Assembly: GCA_040387835.1 (NCBI GenBank)
Contig: JAZKCZ010000002.1
Coordinates: 277,166-341,165, forward strand
Direction of reading: 5' to 3'
Origin: Myxococcota bacterium
GTDB taxonomy: Bacteria; Myxococcota; UBA727; JABDBI01
DNA: 64,000 nucleotides
Of this stretch, positions 24,924 through 34,430 are shown in pieces. Position numbers and translations under genes: made by a program. Every line of letters starts with the position of its first letter. The first letter of the stretch is position 1. The notes under the pieces were generated by a model. It was not told where the DNA came from, searched no databases, and saw nothing but the letters and a program-made list of their open reading frames with translations.

Positions 24924-26165
24924 CTATTTAACAAGTTGATTCATTTGCATAATGGGTGTCAAGATCGCAAACACAATAAAACCTACACTCGTACCCATGA
25001 ATGCTATCATCAGAGGTTCTAAAAGGCTGGTTAAAGTGGTGACTTTGAGTGTCACTTGTTGTTCATAGGCAATCGCGATGCGCGTCAGCATGGTTTCGAG
25101 TTGGCCCGATTTTTCGCCAATGGCAATCATATGCGTCACCATGGGTGGAAATACACCACTACGCTTTAAAGGCGTCGCAATGTCTTCCCCTTCTCGAACG
25201 GCTTCGCGCACGGAATCAATGGCCTTTTCCAGCACATCGTTGGAAACGATATTTCGTACAATTTGCAAGGCATTCAGCAGTGGAACACCGCTGGCAAGCA
25301 GAGTCGATAGCGTTCTTGAAAATCTAGCGACAGCAATCAACTGCGTGACCGGACCTAAAAGAGGCACCCGCATCCTAAAGTTGTCCCATTTAGCCCTGCC
25401 CTTCGGCGTTTTTTTCCAACGCATAAAAGCATATACAGCGCCAATCGCCACGATCAAAATCAGCCACCAAAAACCGCTCAAAATATCACTAACGGTAATC
25501 AGCACTCGGGTCATGAGCGGCAATTTCACTTTGGCCCGCAAAAATATCTGGGAGATGCGCGGTACCACAGTGGTGAGCATCATCACCATGATAACCACCG
25601 AAACCAGCGCCATCACCGCCGGATAGGCCATGGCACTTAAAATCTTGCCGCGCAGCTGGGCCTGATTTTCCATGAAATCAGCCAGGCGCTCCAAAACGAC
25701 TTCTAAAGCGCCTGAAGATTCACCAGCTCTCACCATATTGATATAGATTGAGCTGAAAATCTTGTGCTTTTCCATCGCATTCGCGAGCGAGGAGCCTTCA
25801 TTCACATTCGATCGAATCTCTGAATAGACCCGCTTTAACTTTTCGTTCTCGATTTGGTCTAAAAGAGCGGTGAGTGATTCAACCAGCGGCACACCGGCTT
25901 GCAGTAAAATCGCCATTTGCCGAGTGGTCGAAGCAATATCCTGCAGCTTGATGCGACCAAAAAACGAATCTAACCGGATGGTCTGTTTTAAAAACCCCTT
26001 GCCGGGTTTGGTTAGCGTCGCGCCTACAGCCGCTTCGGTAACATCCGTTGCCAAAATGCCCTCTTTCCGCAGGAGCATGCGCAGGGATTTAACGCCGTCA
26101 GCATCGCGAATGCCTTTGACGCTTTTGCCACCCGCACCATAACCTTTGTACTCGTAAACAGGCAT
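24924..26165 (-). CDS. gspF: Type II secretion inner-membrane platform protein GspF
   Basis: 413 residues with two tandem GspF/PilC cytoplasmic helical domains (about 75-190 and 275-395), each followed by hydrophobic segments, giving three transmembrane helices. Family features are plain: RQMAILLQAGVPLVESL, ALEVVLERLADFMENQ, and in the second copy RTLSTLLASGVPLLNALQ and MLTRIAIAYEQQV. The N-terminal MPVYEYKGYGAGGKSVKG is the usual start of GspF. Forms the rotor-like platform that works with the ATPase GspE. 6 bp from gspE. Confidence 0.95.
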   Translation of the reverse strand: MPVYEYKGYGAGGKSVKGIRDADGVKSLRMLLRKEGILATDVTEAAVGATLTKPGKGFLKQTIRLDSFFGRIKLQDIASTTRQMAILLQAGVPLVESLTALLDQIENEKLKRVYSEIRSNVNEGSSLANAMEKHKIFSSIYINMVRAGESSGALEVVLERLADFMENQAQLRGKILSAMAYPAVMALVSVVIMVMMLTTVVPRISQIFLRAKVKLPLMTRVLITVSDILSGFWWLILIVAIGAVYAFMRWKKTPKGRAKWDNFRMRVPLLGPVTQLIAVARFSRTLSTLLASGVPLLNALQIVRNIVSNDVLEKAIDSVREAVREGEDIATPLKRSGVFPPMVTHMIAIGEKSGQLETMLTRIAIAYEQQVTLKVTTLTSLLEPLMIAFMGTSVGFIVFAILTPIMQMNQLVK

Positions 26166-26171
26166 ATTATC

Positions 26172-27911
26172 TTATTCTACCACCAAATTTTCTTCACGCG
26201 TGACACGGGTGACTTCTTCTAAAGTCGTAATACCAGCCAGCACCTTTTGGGCGCCATCTTCTCGAAGCGTGACCATGCCCTGCTCTCTGGCTTTGTTCTT
26301 AATGGTCGCTGAATCGGCATTCTGCAAAATCAGCTGTCTGATATTCTCTTCTACAAGCATCAACTCGAAAATACCGAGCCGGCCCAAATAGCCTGTATTT
26401 TGGCAGTTGCCGCAGCCCTTGCCGCGCCAAAGTTTTTTCACAGTCTTGGGATCAAGTCCGATTTCCAGAAGCTCTTCGGCGCGTGGTTCATACTCTTCTC
26501 TACAATCGGGGCAAATGGTTCGGACCAAGCGTTGCGCCAACACGGCCATTAAAGAGCTCGCGACCAAGAATGGCTCAACCTGCATATCAACCAATCGGCT
26601 GATCGCGCCTGGCGCATCGTTGGTATGAACGGTTGAAAACACCAAGTGACCCGTCAACGAAGCCTGTACGGCGATTTCAGCGGTGGTTCTATCTCGAATT
26701 TCACCAACCATGATGACGTCTGGATCTTGACGCAAGAAAGCTCTCAGGCCACTCGCAAACGTTAAGTCGATCTTTGTATTAACCTGGACTTGACCGACAC
26801 CCGGCAGTTGATATTCAACCGGATCTTCGATGGTTAAGATGTTCAGTTCGGGCTTATTAATTTTAGACAAGCAGCCATACAAAGTCGAAGTTTTCCCAGA
26901 ACCCGTAGGTCCCGAAACCAAAAAGATGCCATGCGAAGAATGGATGATTTGATCGATAGACTTCAGAATTCGACCCGAAAAACCAATATCTTCCAAACTG
27001 CGTAGCACGCTGGAGCGATCGAGCAGACGCATGACGATGCGCTCGCCATAACCCGTCGGCACGCTGGACACACGAACGTCAAAATCTTTACCCGCAACCT
27101 TAAGCCGAATACGGCCATCCTGAGGCAGACGCTTTTCGGCAATATTCAGGCCCGCCATAATCTTCAAACGCGAGATAATCGAGTTTTGAAAACGCTTGGG
27201 CGGCTTAATAATCTCGTACAAAATACCATCAATGCGAAAACGGACGATTAAATCGCGTTCAAAAGGCTCAACATGAATATCACTTGCCCTATCTTTCACT
27301 GCCTGGCTGATGAGTGAGTTAACCAAGCGGATAATCGGCGCTTCGTCATCGCCTTCGATATCGAGCAAATCGACGACTTCGTCTTCCAAGCCGCCTTTGA
27401 GGCTTTCGGTATCACTTGATTCTTCAAGTTCGGCGACCGCGGTTTCGGCTTGCCGGATCAACCGATCGTAAGACTTATTAATTGAGTTGATAATCAACTC
27501 AGGCGCCGCAATCTCGAGATCTAGCTCTTTACCATACAAAAGCCGAAGCTCATCGTAAGCGCCCATATCGAATGGGTCGAAACACGCCAAACGAATGTGA
27601 TCCTGAGGCGTTAAACCTATCGGCAGAATGCGATTCTGCTTGGCGAAAGTGATCGGAATCGGCCGCAAAAGATCTGGGTCGATCTGCTCAACATCAATCG
27701 ATTCAATAAAAGGTAAATCGGACTGAATCGCCAAAGCCTTAGCCAACTGAACGTTTGTTAGTACTTTAGAAGTCACCAACATCTCACCCAGGCGAGCGCC
27801 TTTTTCTTTCTGCAAAGTCAGTGCGTGCGTGAGCTGACCTTCGGTCACACCAAACAACGCTTTAACCACTTCACCTAATGGCTTTCCCCAAAATGGTTTG
27901 TCGTTCATCAT
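26172..27911 (-). CDS. gspE: Type II secretion ATPase GspE
   Basis: 579 residues. N-terminal N1E-type domain, then the secretion ATPase core: Walker A GPTGSGKTSTLYG, Asp box (IEDPVEYQLPGVGQVQVN), Walker B (RQDPDVIMVGEIRD) and His box (GHLVFSTVHTNDA). A four-Cys zinc domain (CPDC and CGNC) follows, as in GspE and PilB. Powers pseudopilus assembly from the cytoplasmic face. Overlaps gspD by 4 bp. Its place in the gsp operon favours GspE over the similar PilB. Confidence 0.96.
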   Translation of the reverse strand: MMNDKPFWGKPLGEVVKALFGVTEGQLTHALTLQKEKGARLGEMLVTSKVLTNVQLAKALAIQSDLPFIESIDVEQIDPDLLRPIPITFAKQNRILPIGLTPQDHIRLACFDPFDMGAYDELRLLYGKELDLEIAAPELIINSINKSYDRLIRQAETAVAELEESSDTESLKGGLEDEVVDLLDIEGDDEAPIIRLVNSLISQAVKDRASDIHVEPFERDLIVRFRIDGILYEIIKPPKRFQNSIISRLKIMAGLNIAEKRLPQDGRIRLKVAGKDFDVRVSSVPTGYGERIVMRLLDRSSVLRSLEDIGFSGRILKSIDQIIHSSHGIFLVSGPTGSGKTSTLYGCLSKINKPELNILTIEDPVEYQLPGVGQVQVNTKIDLTFASGLRAFLRQDPDVIMVGEIRDRTTAEIAVQASLTGHLVFSTVHTNDAPGAISRLVDMQVEPFLVASSLMAVLAQRLVRTICPDCREEYEPRAEELLEIGLDPKTVKKLWRGKGCGNCQNTGYLGRLGIFELMLVEENIRQLILQNADSATIKNKAREQGMVTLREDGAQKVLAGITTLEEVTRVTREENLVVE

Positions 27912-30430
27912 GGCGTGACCGGAATGGGAGCGGGTTCAGGCAGCTGCATAGGAGGCTGGTCGATGATCACCGTTTCCGTTGGCTGCAGGGGTGTTGGCGC
28001 TGGCGTTTCAGATGGAGGCGCTTCAACAGGCAGTGAGGAATCAAGAGTTTGCACTTTGTGCTTTTCCAAATCATCATGAACCGCCGGCGCTTCGATCAAG
28101 GTTTCACCGGGAAGACCGGGTCCACCATTCTCCGTTTTAGCCATTTCTTCCTTAACTTGGTCGATCAAAGCAGTTACCGGACCGACTTTCTTTTCATAGT
28201 CTACGTGTGGATCGAAAGTAGTAATCTTGTTACCGAAGTAGAGCTTACCGAATTCTTCACGTTCCTGCGATTTGCGATCGTAGATTTTACGAAGGTCGGC
28301 ATCATCGCGGATTACATAAGGCGTTAGAACGAGCATCAAATTCTTCTTAAACTTAACTTTGGAAGTCGTCTTAAATAAGTGACCTAGAATCGGGATGTCA
28401 CCCAGAAACGGAACCTTTGTCTCGCTGGTGCTATAGCTTTCGCTAATCAATCCACCAAGTACGATTGTTTGTTGATCCTTCGCCGACACAATGGTTTTCG
28501 CTGTCTTGGTGCTAAATTTATACTGGGTCGATCCTAGTAGCTGAACTTGCTCACCGACGTCGCTGACATCTTGCTCAATTTCCATGCGTACCATGTTGTC
28601 GTCGTTGACGTGCGGCGTGATGGTAAACTTCAACTTAGGTTCTTCATATTTGACGTTTTGAAGTGGAATGCCGATGCCGCCCGCCCCTGTGCCCAGGCCC
28701 ATCGTGGAGGCACCACTAATCGTCGGGATCCTCTGACCAACTGACATTTCGGCCTTTTCATTGTCCAAGGTCATGAGCGAGGGTGTCGATAGGATATCCG
28801 CGTTCGAATACTGCTGAGCAAGCTTAAGTATTGCTCCAACACCAGGAACGGTTATCGTTTGTCCGTTCAGATTGAGGGTTTGCCCAGAGCCTACAAATCC
28901 CAGCGTGCTGAGAAAGGGAGCCAGGCCTTGCGCTGCGGCCGCAGTAGCGCCACCACCGTTTGGAGCAAGTGACGCTCCAATGGCCGTAAACATGTCTTTC
29001 GCTAATTTTTCACCTGCACCTGTGGCCAATATTCCAACCCCTGCTCCCGCAACAGGGATAGCGCCGAATGCCCCTACACCGTAGTCTTTATTATCAGACA
29101 CAGTGATTTCCATAATGGCGGCCTCAACATATATTTGAATGCGTTTACGGTCTAACTTCGCAATAACCTTGACCACGGTTTTGTAATCTCTAGGACTAGC
29201 AACGATTACAAGCGAGTTGGTTGCCTCGTCAGCGCTAATTTTGGTATCGCCTTCCAGGACTTCTTCACGGCCGAAATTGCCTGGCTGGCTACCCGCTCGA
29301 CCAGATTTAACGCCTTGTAAAAGGGCAGTTAAAGTCGCTGCGATTTTCTTCGAATCACCGTTCTTCAAATGGTAAACGTAGATTTCGCCTTTGGAAGATG
29401 CGCCGCTAGATGGTACGTCCAACACGTCGATCATGTCTTTGATTCGGTCGAAGGCTTTATCGGACGAGATAATGATCAGCTTGTTGGTGCGCTCATCGGC
29501 GATCATTTTCTGTAGCGAGAAGTTCTCACCAGCTGCTGCACCCCGAGCTCTTGGCGGGCCGAAATCATCGTAGGGAGATCTTGGCCTGCTATTATCGTTT
29601 GATTTACCACCGGTGAAAATATCGTTCAGCTTTGTTTGAATCTGGACGGCGTCTGCGTGAACCAAATCAACAATATGGATGCGGTTGGCGGCGCCTGAGA
29701 CGTCTACGCCAGCTAAAATCTTCATCACGCGTCGAATGTTGGATGAACCGTCAGTGATAACCAAGAAAGTTTCACCAACGACAATGACATCGCCGACTCT
29801 GGAGATTAAGCCTTTGACCAAGGATTGACCTACGTCTTTGGTTAGGTGCTTTAGATCATATAGATAGGTCACCATGCCTTCATCATTTGGCAACGTGGCT
29901 TTTTCATCGACCACAGGAATCGGCTGGCGGGGCGAATCAACGCGCTTGATAATTTTGTAATAATCGCCAGTCTTGAAAAGGCTCAGCTCGTTGGCTTCCA
30001 AAGTGGATTGGAATGCTTGCCATGCTTGATCCACAGTTATCGGCGTGCGACTGATAATCGAGATTTCTTGGGAAGGCTTAACACCGCTGGCAATAATAAA
30101 GTTACGGCAAGTTAAGCGGCTAACTTGATCCACTAAATCGGACAGCTTGGCTTTTTCCAGGTTCCACGGAAATTTGCCTTTGGGCCTGACGCACTTGGTG
30201 GGCACGACCTTAGCAATATCATTGTTATTAGCGTTTCTTTGTGCGGACCTGGCCGGGCGTCCACTGTCCCTGCCCATAGGACGAGGCGGTGGCGGGATAT
30301 CCTCACCACGGAGCGGCGCGATGGGCAGTTCATCGTCGGGAAGAGGACCAAATTGCTGTTGAGCGCTCACGGTTAGTGAGAAAAAAATCAGAGCTAAAAA
30401 CCTGCACATATGTTTTTTCATCTTCATCAT
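27908..30430 (-). CDS. gspD: Type II secretion outer-membrane secretin GspD
   Basis: 840 residues. Signal peptide, then a Pro/Arg-rich stretch (residues 30-65), N0 domain, three N1-N3 ring domains and the secretin barrel, which ends with the signature VPFLGDIPILGHLF and VLTPYVI. The N2-N3 region carries an Arg/Gly/Pro-rich insert (near 275-300), and a Gly/Ala-rich loop of about 40 residues lies in the barrel. A long Pro-rich tail follows the barrel, where many GspD have an S-domain for pilotin binding. Forms the gated outer-membrane channel. Shares one base with gspC. Confidence 0.96.
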   Translation of the reverse strand: MMKMKKHMCRFLALIFFSLTVSAQQQFGPLPDDELPIAPLRGEDIPPPPRPMGRDSGRPARSAQRNANNNDIAKVVPTKCVRPKGKFPWNLEKAKLSDLVDQVSRLTCRNFIIASGVKPSQEISIISRTPITVDQAWQAFQSTLEANELSLFKTGDYYKIIKRVDSPRQPIPVVDEKATLPNDEGMVTYLYDLKHLTKDVGQSLVKGLISRVGDVIVVGETFLVITDGSSNIRRVMKILAGVDVSGAANRIHIVDLVHADAVQIQTKLNDIFTGGKSNDNSRPRSPYDDFGPPRARGAAAGENFSLQKMIADERTNKLIIISSDKAFDRIKDMIDVLDVPSSGASSKGEIYVYHLKNGDSKKIAATLTALLQGVKSGRAGSQPGNFGREEVLEGDTKISADEATNSLVIVASPRDYKTVVKVIAKLDRKRIQIYVEAAIMEITVSDNKDYGVGAFGAIPVAGAGVGILATGAGEKLAKDMFTAIGASLAPNGGGATAAAAQGLAPFLSTLGFVGSGQTLNLNGQTITVPGVGAILKLAQQYSNADILSTPSLMTLDNEKAEMSVGQRIPTISGASTMGLGTGAGGIGIPLQNVKYEEPKLKFTITPHVNDDNMVRMEIEQDVSDVGEQVQLLGSTQYKFSTKTAKTIVSAKDQQTIVLGGLISESYSTSETKVPFLGDIPILGHLFKTTSKVKFKKNLMLVLTPYVIRDDADLRKIYDRKSQEREEFGKLYFGNKITTFDPHVDYEKKVGPVTALIDQVKEEMAKTENGGPGLPGETLIEAPAVHDDLEKHKVQTLDSSLPVEAPPSETPAPTPLQPTETVIIDQPPMQLPEPAPIPVTP

Positions 30431-31437
30431 TATCTTGGGCGACCTTGAATAGCGATTTCGGTGGAGGTTGAGGTACCGCCACGTTTGTAGTCAATATTAA
30501 GTTGGCTCGCGGTTGAACGCATTTGATAAAGTTCCAGAGCTTTGTCTGGGCTGTTCAACTCGTAGCCGTTTATCTTGGTGATAATATCACCGTCTTGAAG
30601 GCCAACTTTCGCGTAAAGTGAGCCAGGTGCAATGTTAAACAGCTTAAATCCAACCGATTTACCGTCTTCAAATGCCGGGACAATACGAGCCTGCGTGGCC
30701 AATTGCGAGAGGTTACCCATGGTGGCGTCAAAGTCTTTGGCTTCAATTTCAAATTTATTTTGGCCTACTTTTCGTAAAGTTGAGCCGAGATTGTCCGAAC
30801 TGGTTGGCGGCGCGAATATCTTTCGGCTTGGGGCCACCGGCACAAAGCCGTCATGTAGCGCAAGATACTCATAACGCCGCGCATTTTCGTTGAAAATAAT
30901 CACGCGGTCTTCTTCAATTCGCTTAATGGTCGCAGCATCCAGTAATCGATTGCAAGGGGCGAGCGGCGCTGCCACGGAAGGTCCCAAAATATCGATAAAC
31001 AGCGGATCCATCGGCGCGCTATCGGTTGGGCATTCGTTGACAGAATACGACTGGACGTTGCCGCCAGCTTCAATGGACGCCAAGGAGTATTGAGGGAAAA
31101 TAAATACGGCGGTTGCGATTAACCTGGCACCCAAAGTCGTAGGCACTGCATCCTCCCAATTACCACTGCTTTCAACGTCGTTAAGCTCAAGAAGAGAAAT
31201 AGCTTCACGTTTAGAGCCAAACATATTGCGGTTAGCAGCACTCGCAAAATCGCGTTTTTCGCGAGTTGGTCCCAGAGCTAAAGGCTTTACTTTTGGTTTA
31301 GCAGCGACATCTGCCGATAACGACTTGGAAATCCGATGACCTACCCAAAGATTCACCGTGCTTGCCGTTAAATAAGCACAGACGGCTAAAAAGCCAAGCC
31401 GCGCCATCCAGAATCGCCCTTTGAATCGCCACTGCAT
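30430..31437 (-). CDS. gspC: Type II secretion protein GspC
   Basis: 335 residues. A basic cytoplasmic tail and one transmembrane helix (MARLGFLAVCAYLTASTVNLWVG) lead into a periplasmic homology-region domain, and the C-terminus is a PDZ domain (NIAPGSLYAKVGLQDGDIIT). GspC links the inner-membrane platform to the secretin and helps select substrates. First gsp gene, 43 bp downstream of tsaD on the same strand; no promoter could be pinned in that gap, so the operon may begin at tsaD. Confidence 0.92.
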   Translation of the reverse strand: MQWRFKGRFWMARLGFLAVCAYLTASTVNLWVGHRISKSLSADVAAKPKVKPLALGPTREKRDFASAANRNMFGSKREAISLLELNDVESSGNWEDAVPTTLGARLIATAVFIFPQYSLASIEAGGNVQSYSVNECPTDSAPMDPLFIDILGPSVAAPLAPCNRLLDAATIKRIEEDRVIIFNENARRYEYLALHDGFVPVAPSRKIFAPPTSSDNLGSTLRKVGQNKFEIEAKDFDATMGNLSQLATQARIVPAFEDGKSVGFKLFNIAPGSLYAKVGLQDGDIITKINGYELNSPDKALELYQMRSTASQLNIDYKRGGTSTSTEIAIQGRPR

Positions 31438-31480
31438 CGTGGTTGGCTTTCTATGTCTGACTGCCTAAAAAGTCCAGCAA

Positions 31481-32482
31481 TTAATAAGCAGAACTTGCCC
31501 TGACGGGTAAATCCAGTCCCGACTCCTCGCCCAGTTTAAACCTTCTTAGAGCAGCCCTGGCAATCATCACAGCATTATCCGTGCAATGCTTTTTTTCAGG
31601 CAAATAGACATGAAAGCCCTCGGCGCGCAAGATTTCAGCGTCCGCCCGAATGCGAGAGTTCGCAGCGACACCACCGCCAATCACCAATTTATCAACATTA
31701 TGGCGCTGCAAAGCGATTTTGGCCTTCGCAAGCAGCGTTTGAGATATGGTACTTTGCAAGCTAGCGCAAAAGTCTTTCTTCTCCTGCTCATTCAATGCCA
31801 GCTTTTCAATCATCAATTTAGCCGCGGTCTTTAAGCCCGAAAAAGAATACTCAAGCGATTCTTTAGATCTAAAAGCAATCGGGAAAGCATAACGTTGTGC
31901 ATCACCTTCCTGTGCTAATGCATCTATTTCTTTGCCGGCGGGATAAGGCAAGCCCAGCATACGACCAATCTTATCAAACGCCTCACCAGCGGCGTCATCG
32001 CGTGTTTGCCCTAGTGTGGTGATATGATACGCCTCATCCACCAGATAAATAGCCGAGTGACCGCCCGAGACAATTAGCCCAATAAAAGGTGGCTTTGGGA
32101 AATCCGGCTCCCCAAACCCAGCAAGCAAATGACCTTCAATATGATGAATACCCAAAATCGGAATATCGATTGCCTGTGCAAATCCTTTGGCAAATTGCAC
32201 GCCCACCAATAAAGAACCAATCAACCCAGGTCGGTTGGTGGCCGCAATAGCTTCGATTTGATTTGGCTGCAAAGCCGCCTGCTTCAAAGCAGCATCGACC
32301 ATCAAAGCAATGCGCGCCAAGTGCTGGCGTGAAGCAAGTTCAGGCACAATGCCGCCGAAAGGCGAGTGCGGCTTTATCTGGGAGTGTATGACATCAGCCA
32401 ACACATCTCCTTCAGAATTTAAAATCGCCACAGCACAATCATCACAACTGGATTCAATGGCTAATAAAAATTTGGGGTTCAT
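31481..32482 (-). CDS. tsaD: tRNA N6-threonylcarbamoyladenosine transferase TsaD
   Basis: 333 residues. Transfers the threonylcarbamoyl group to A37 of ANN-decoding tRNAs, in complex with TsaB and TsaE. ASKHA-fold marks are present: the opening LAIESSCDDCAVAIL, metal-binding HHIEGH, VSGGHSAIYLV, and GGGVAANSRIR. ATG start with GGAGG about 10 nt upstream. Its place just before gspC is probably shared transcription with no functional link. Divergent from the lipoprotein at 32514. Confidence 0.97.
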   Translation of the reverse strand: MNPKFLLAIESSCDDCAVAILNSEGDVLADVIHSQIKPHSPFGGIVPELASRQHLARIALMVDAALKQAALQPNQIEAIAATNRPGLIGSLLVGVQFAKGFAQAIDIPILGIHHIEGHLLAGFGEPDFPKPPFIGLIVSGGHSAIYLVDEAYHITTLGQTRDDAAGEAFDKIGRMLGLPYPAGKEIDALAQEGDAQRYAFPIAFRSKESLEYSFSGLKTAAKLMIEKLALNEQEKKDFCASLQSTISQTLLAKAKIALQRHNVDKLVIGGGVAANSRIRADAEILRAEGFHVYLPEKKHCTDNAVMIARAALRRFKLGEESGLDLPVRASSAY

Positions 32483-32513
32483 TTGGAGGTGTTCATAGCT
32501 TGTTTAAGGTAAA

Positions 32514-32903
32514 GTGATAAGCATGAAAACAATTCTTGGTTTGGTAGCAATCCTATTGTCCGTAAACTGCTCGGATGCGCCTGCACCCTCCCCCATTCAA
32601 ATCATCGACCAATATAATAGTTATCAAAAATGTAAGTATCAAAACTGTCTTAAGAGCGGACAGACCAGCTGCACCGACAATCAGATTTCCACCTACACCA
32701 GCGGCCAACTCAACGCGTTGACCAATGACTGCAACTATAATGATAAGACGAACCTACTGTCGGTCACGCAATGCCGCGCATTGGAATATTGCTCCGGCGG
32801 CCCAGTCTGCTCGGTGGTCCAGGTGTCAGGCAACTGCCAGACTGCATGGAAAGGTTTCACCAGTGCAGGCGGCCTTAGCGTAGATTCGAGCGAGCTGTTT
32901 TAA
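32514..32903 (+). CDS. Small cysteine-rich lipoprotein (paralogue of the one at 16515)
   Basis: 129 residues from a GTG; the ATG at 32523 gives the more usual MKTILGLVAILLSVNC start. Cys at the end of the hydrophobic segment is the likely lipidated residue, though Asn before it is not a standard lipobox. The mature domain has eight further Cys. The last five match the 16515-16862 lipoprotein in spacing (14-6-6-9), and both share V-S-G-x-C-x-T-A. Unknown function, likely disulfide-bonded. Overlaps the convergent rlmB stop by 4 bp. Confidence 0.68.
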   Translation: MISMKTILGLVAILLSVNCSDAPAPSPIQIIDQYNSYQKCKYQNCLKSGQTSCTDNQISTYTSGQLNALTNDCNYNDKTNLLSVTQCRALEYCSGGPVCSVVQVSGNCQTAWKGFTSAGGLSVDSSELF

Positions 32904-33619
32904 AGCGAAGCGCGTTGCCTTACCACTTCATATAGAAGCACCGTTAGCGCGTCTGCGGCGTTCAGACTCATATCTTTGCTCTGCATCGGGATTTGCAAAA
33001 GCTCATCGCAGTTGTCCATCACTTGCGGCCTAAGCCCTTTTTCTTCATTGCCCACGACCAAAGCCACTGGCTTGGTCAAATCGCATTTCCAAGTTGGCAC
33101 TTTCGCCTTATCGCTGGTGCCGATAATCCATAGGCCGGCCTTTTTAAGACTTTCGAGCGCGCGATTCAGGTTGGTGACCTGAGCGACGGGTATGCGAGAC
33201 AGTGCCCCAACGGCAGCTTTTTCAGCTGTGGCAGTCACTTCGGCCGCGCGATCTTTTGGGATAATCAGCGCCTGCGCGCCCATGGCGAAGGCTGCTCTGG
33301 CAGCTCTGCCTAGATTTCTGGGGTCTTCGATACTATCCAGAACCACACATAAGGTCGGCTCCATGGCAATCACATCGCTCAAATCCACATAGGGAAACGG
33401 GCGGACTTCTAAGGCGACGCCTTGATGCACAGCGTCTACGCCAAACTGGTCCTTGAACTTATTACGCGTCCAGGTTTCCACGGGAATTCTGGCAGCTTTA
33501 GCATCCGCCACCGCGCTATCTTTTTCCCCGCCTTCTTGAATGCATAGCTTAATGGCTCTGCTGGGTTGAAATTTGAGAATAGCGGAAACGGCATGCGTGC
33601 CGAAACTGAATGATTTCAT
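32900..33619 (-). CDS. rlmB: RlmB/TrmH-family rRNA 2'-O-ribose methyltransferase
   Basis: 239 residues of the SPOUT class. The N-terminal L30e-like substrate domain begins FGTHAVSAIL. The knot motifs follow: VVLDSIEDPRNLGRAARAA, LVVGNEEKGLR and IPMQSKDMSLNAADALTVLLYE. RlmB methylates G2251 of 23S rRNA. The final motif reads SLNAADA where RlmB and TrmH usually have SLNVSVA, so the exact rRNA target is not certain. The start overlaps the stop of the small upstream gene as ATGA. Confidence 0.88.
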   Translation of the reverse strand: MKSFSFGTHAVSAILKFQPSRAIKLCIQEGGEKDSAVADAKAARIPVETWTRNKFKDQFGVDAVHQGVALEVRPFPYVDLSDVIAMEPTLCVVLDSIEDPRNLGRAARAAFAMGAQALIIPKDRAAEVTATAEKAAVGALSRIPVAQVTNLNRALESLKKAGLWIIGTSDKAKVPTWKCDLTKPVALVVGNEEKGLRPQVMDNCDELLQIPMQSKDMSLNAADALTVLLYEVVRQRASL

Positions 33620-33855
33620 GAAATTTTGCTCGATTTCTTTTTCTTTTTGGGGTCTTTATTTAATGAGGTTTTATTGGATACAACTTCCACTTTGAGGCCT
33701 TTCTTCTCAGCTGGAATCAATTTGATTTTGGCATGAATTTCCAAAGTTGAATCAGCTAAGAGCGCCTCCAAAAAGGAACGCCACTCTCTGGCAATGACTT
33801 GCAAGATATCCTGCTTGGTCTTGTCCGCTTGAGCCCAAATTGAATAGATGTCCAT
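33616..33855 (-). CDS. Small basic protein of unknown function
   Basis: 79 residues from the ATG at 33855 (a GTG at 33891 would add 12). A helical, acidic/polar N-terminal half (MDIYSIWAQADKTKQDIL) is followed by a strand-like part and a strongly basic tail ending KKKKKSSKIS. It could contact RNA, and it is coupled to rlmB by an ATGA overlap, so a role beside the methyltransferase is possible but not shown. The later start avoids crowding the divergent yqgE start. Confidence 0.55.
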   Translation of the reverse strand: MDIYSIWAQADKTKQDILQVIAREWRSFLEALLADSTLEIHAKIKLIPAEKKGLKVEVVSNKTSLNKDPKKKKKSSKIS

Positions 33856-33893
33856 GGTTGCAGGGTTAACAGATTTTGTCCTAACATGCACTC

Positions 33894-34430
33894 ATGTTCC
33901 ATTCACTTGCACCTTGCCTGCTCTTGTCTCTACCAGACACCGTCATGCTCTTGGCCATGCACCAAGACGATAGCGCCATGGGATTTGTGCTGAACAGGCA
34001 GACGCAGCTCTCGTTTCATGAGCTGATGATGGATCTATCGATTACGCCTCAAATCCCCGACCGTAGGGTCTTATGGGGTGGGCCTGTTTCCAAAAACTCA
34101 GGCTTTCTTTTATATGAGCACGCAGCGGGTCAGCCTTTAGATGAAGGTCTTTATATTACCGATACGGTGTCGCTCTCGCCGTCCAAAAAGTTACTAGAAC
34201 GTGCCGCTTTGGGCGAAGTCACAGGCAGGTTCGATCTAATTCTTGGCTATATGGGTTTTGGGCCGGGTCAGCTCGAACGCGAGCTTAAGCATGGCACTTA
34301 TTTGCACACACCTTTTTTCGAAGACATAGCTTTTAAAACGCCCCTTTCGGAGCGGTTCAATCATGGCTTCAGCCAGATTGGCCTAACGCCCATCGCTTTT
34401 ATGAACGTTCAGGGCGGCGCACAGGCATAA
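33894..34430 (+). CDS. yqgE: YqgE/AlgH family protein
   Basis: 178 residues. The family marks are clear: MGFVLNRQT, LWGGPVSKNSGFLLYE and ILGYMGFGPGQLERELKHG. The family has a known structure but no settled biochemical role; AlgH was named from alginate regulation in Pseudomonas. The segment before GFVLNR is shorter than usual. Overlaps the end of the convergent helicase gene by 32 bp. Confidence 0.9.
   Translation: MFHSLAPCLLLSLPDTVMLLAMHQDDSAMGFVLNRQTQLSFHELMMDLSITPQIPDRRVLWGGPVSKNSGFLLYEHAAGQPLDEGLYITDTVSLSPSKKLLERAALGEVTGRFDLILGYMGFGPGQLERELKHGTYLHTPFFEDIAFKTPLSERFNHGFSQIGLTPIAFMNVQGGAQA

Noticed and set aside
24393..25022. A 209-residue open frame on the plus strand across the gspG/gspH region
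   Set aside because: It crosses gspF, gspG and gspH, which are well-supported pseudopilin and platform genes, and shows no domain of its own.
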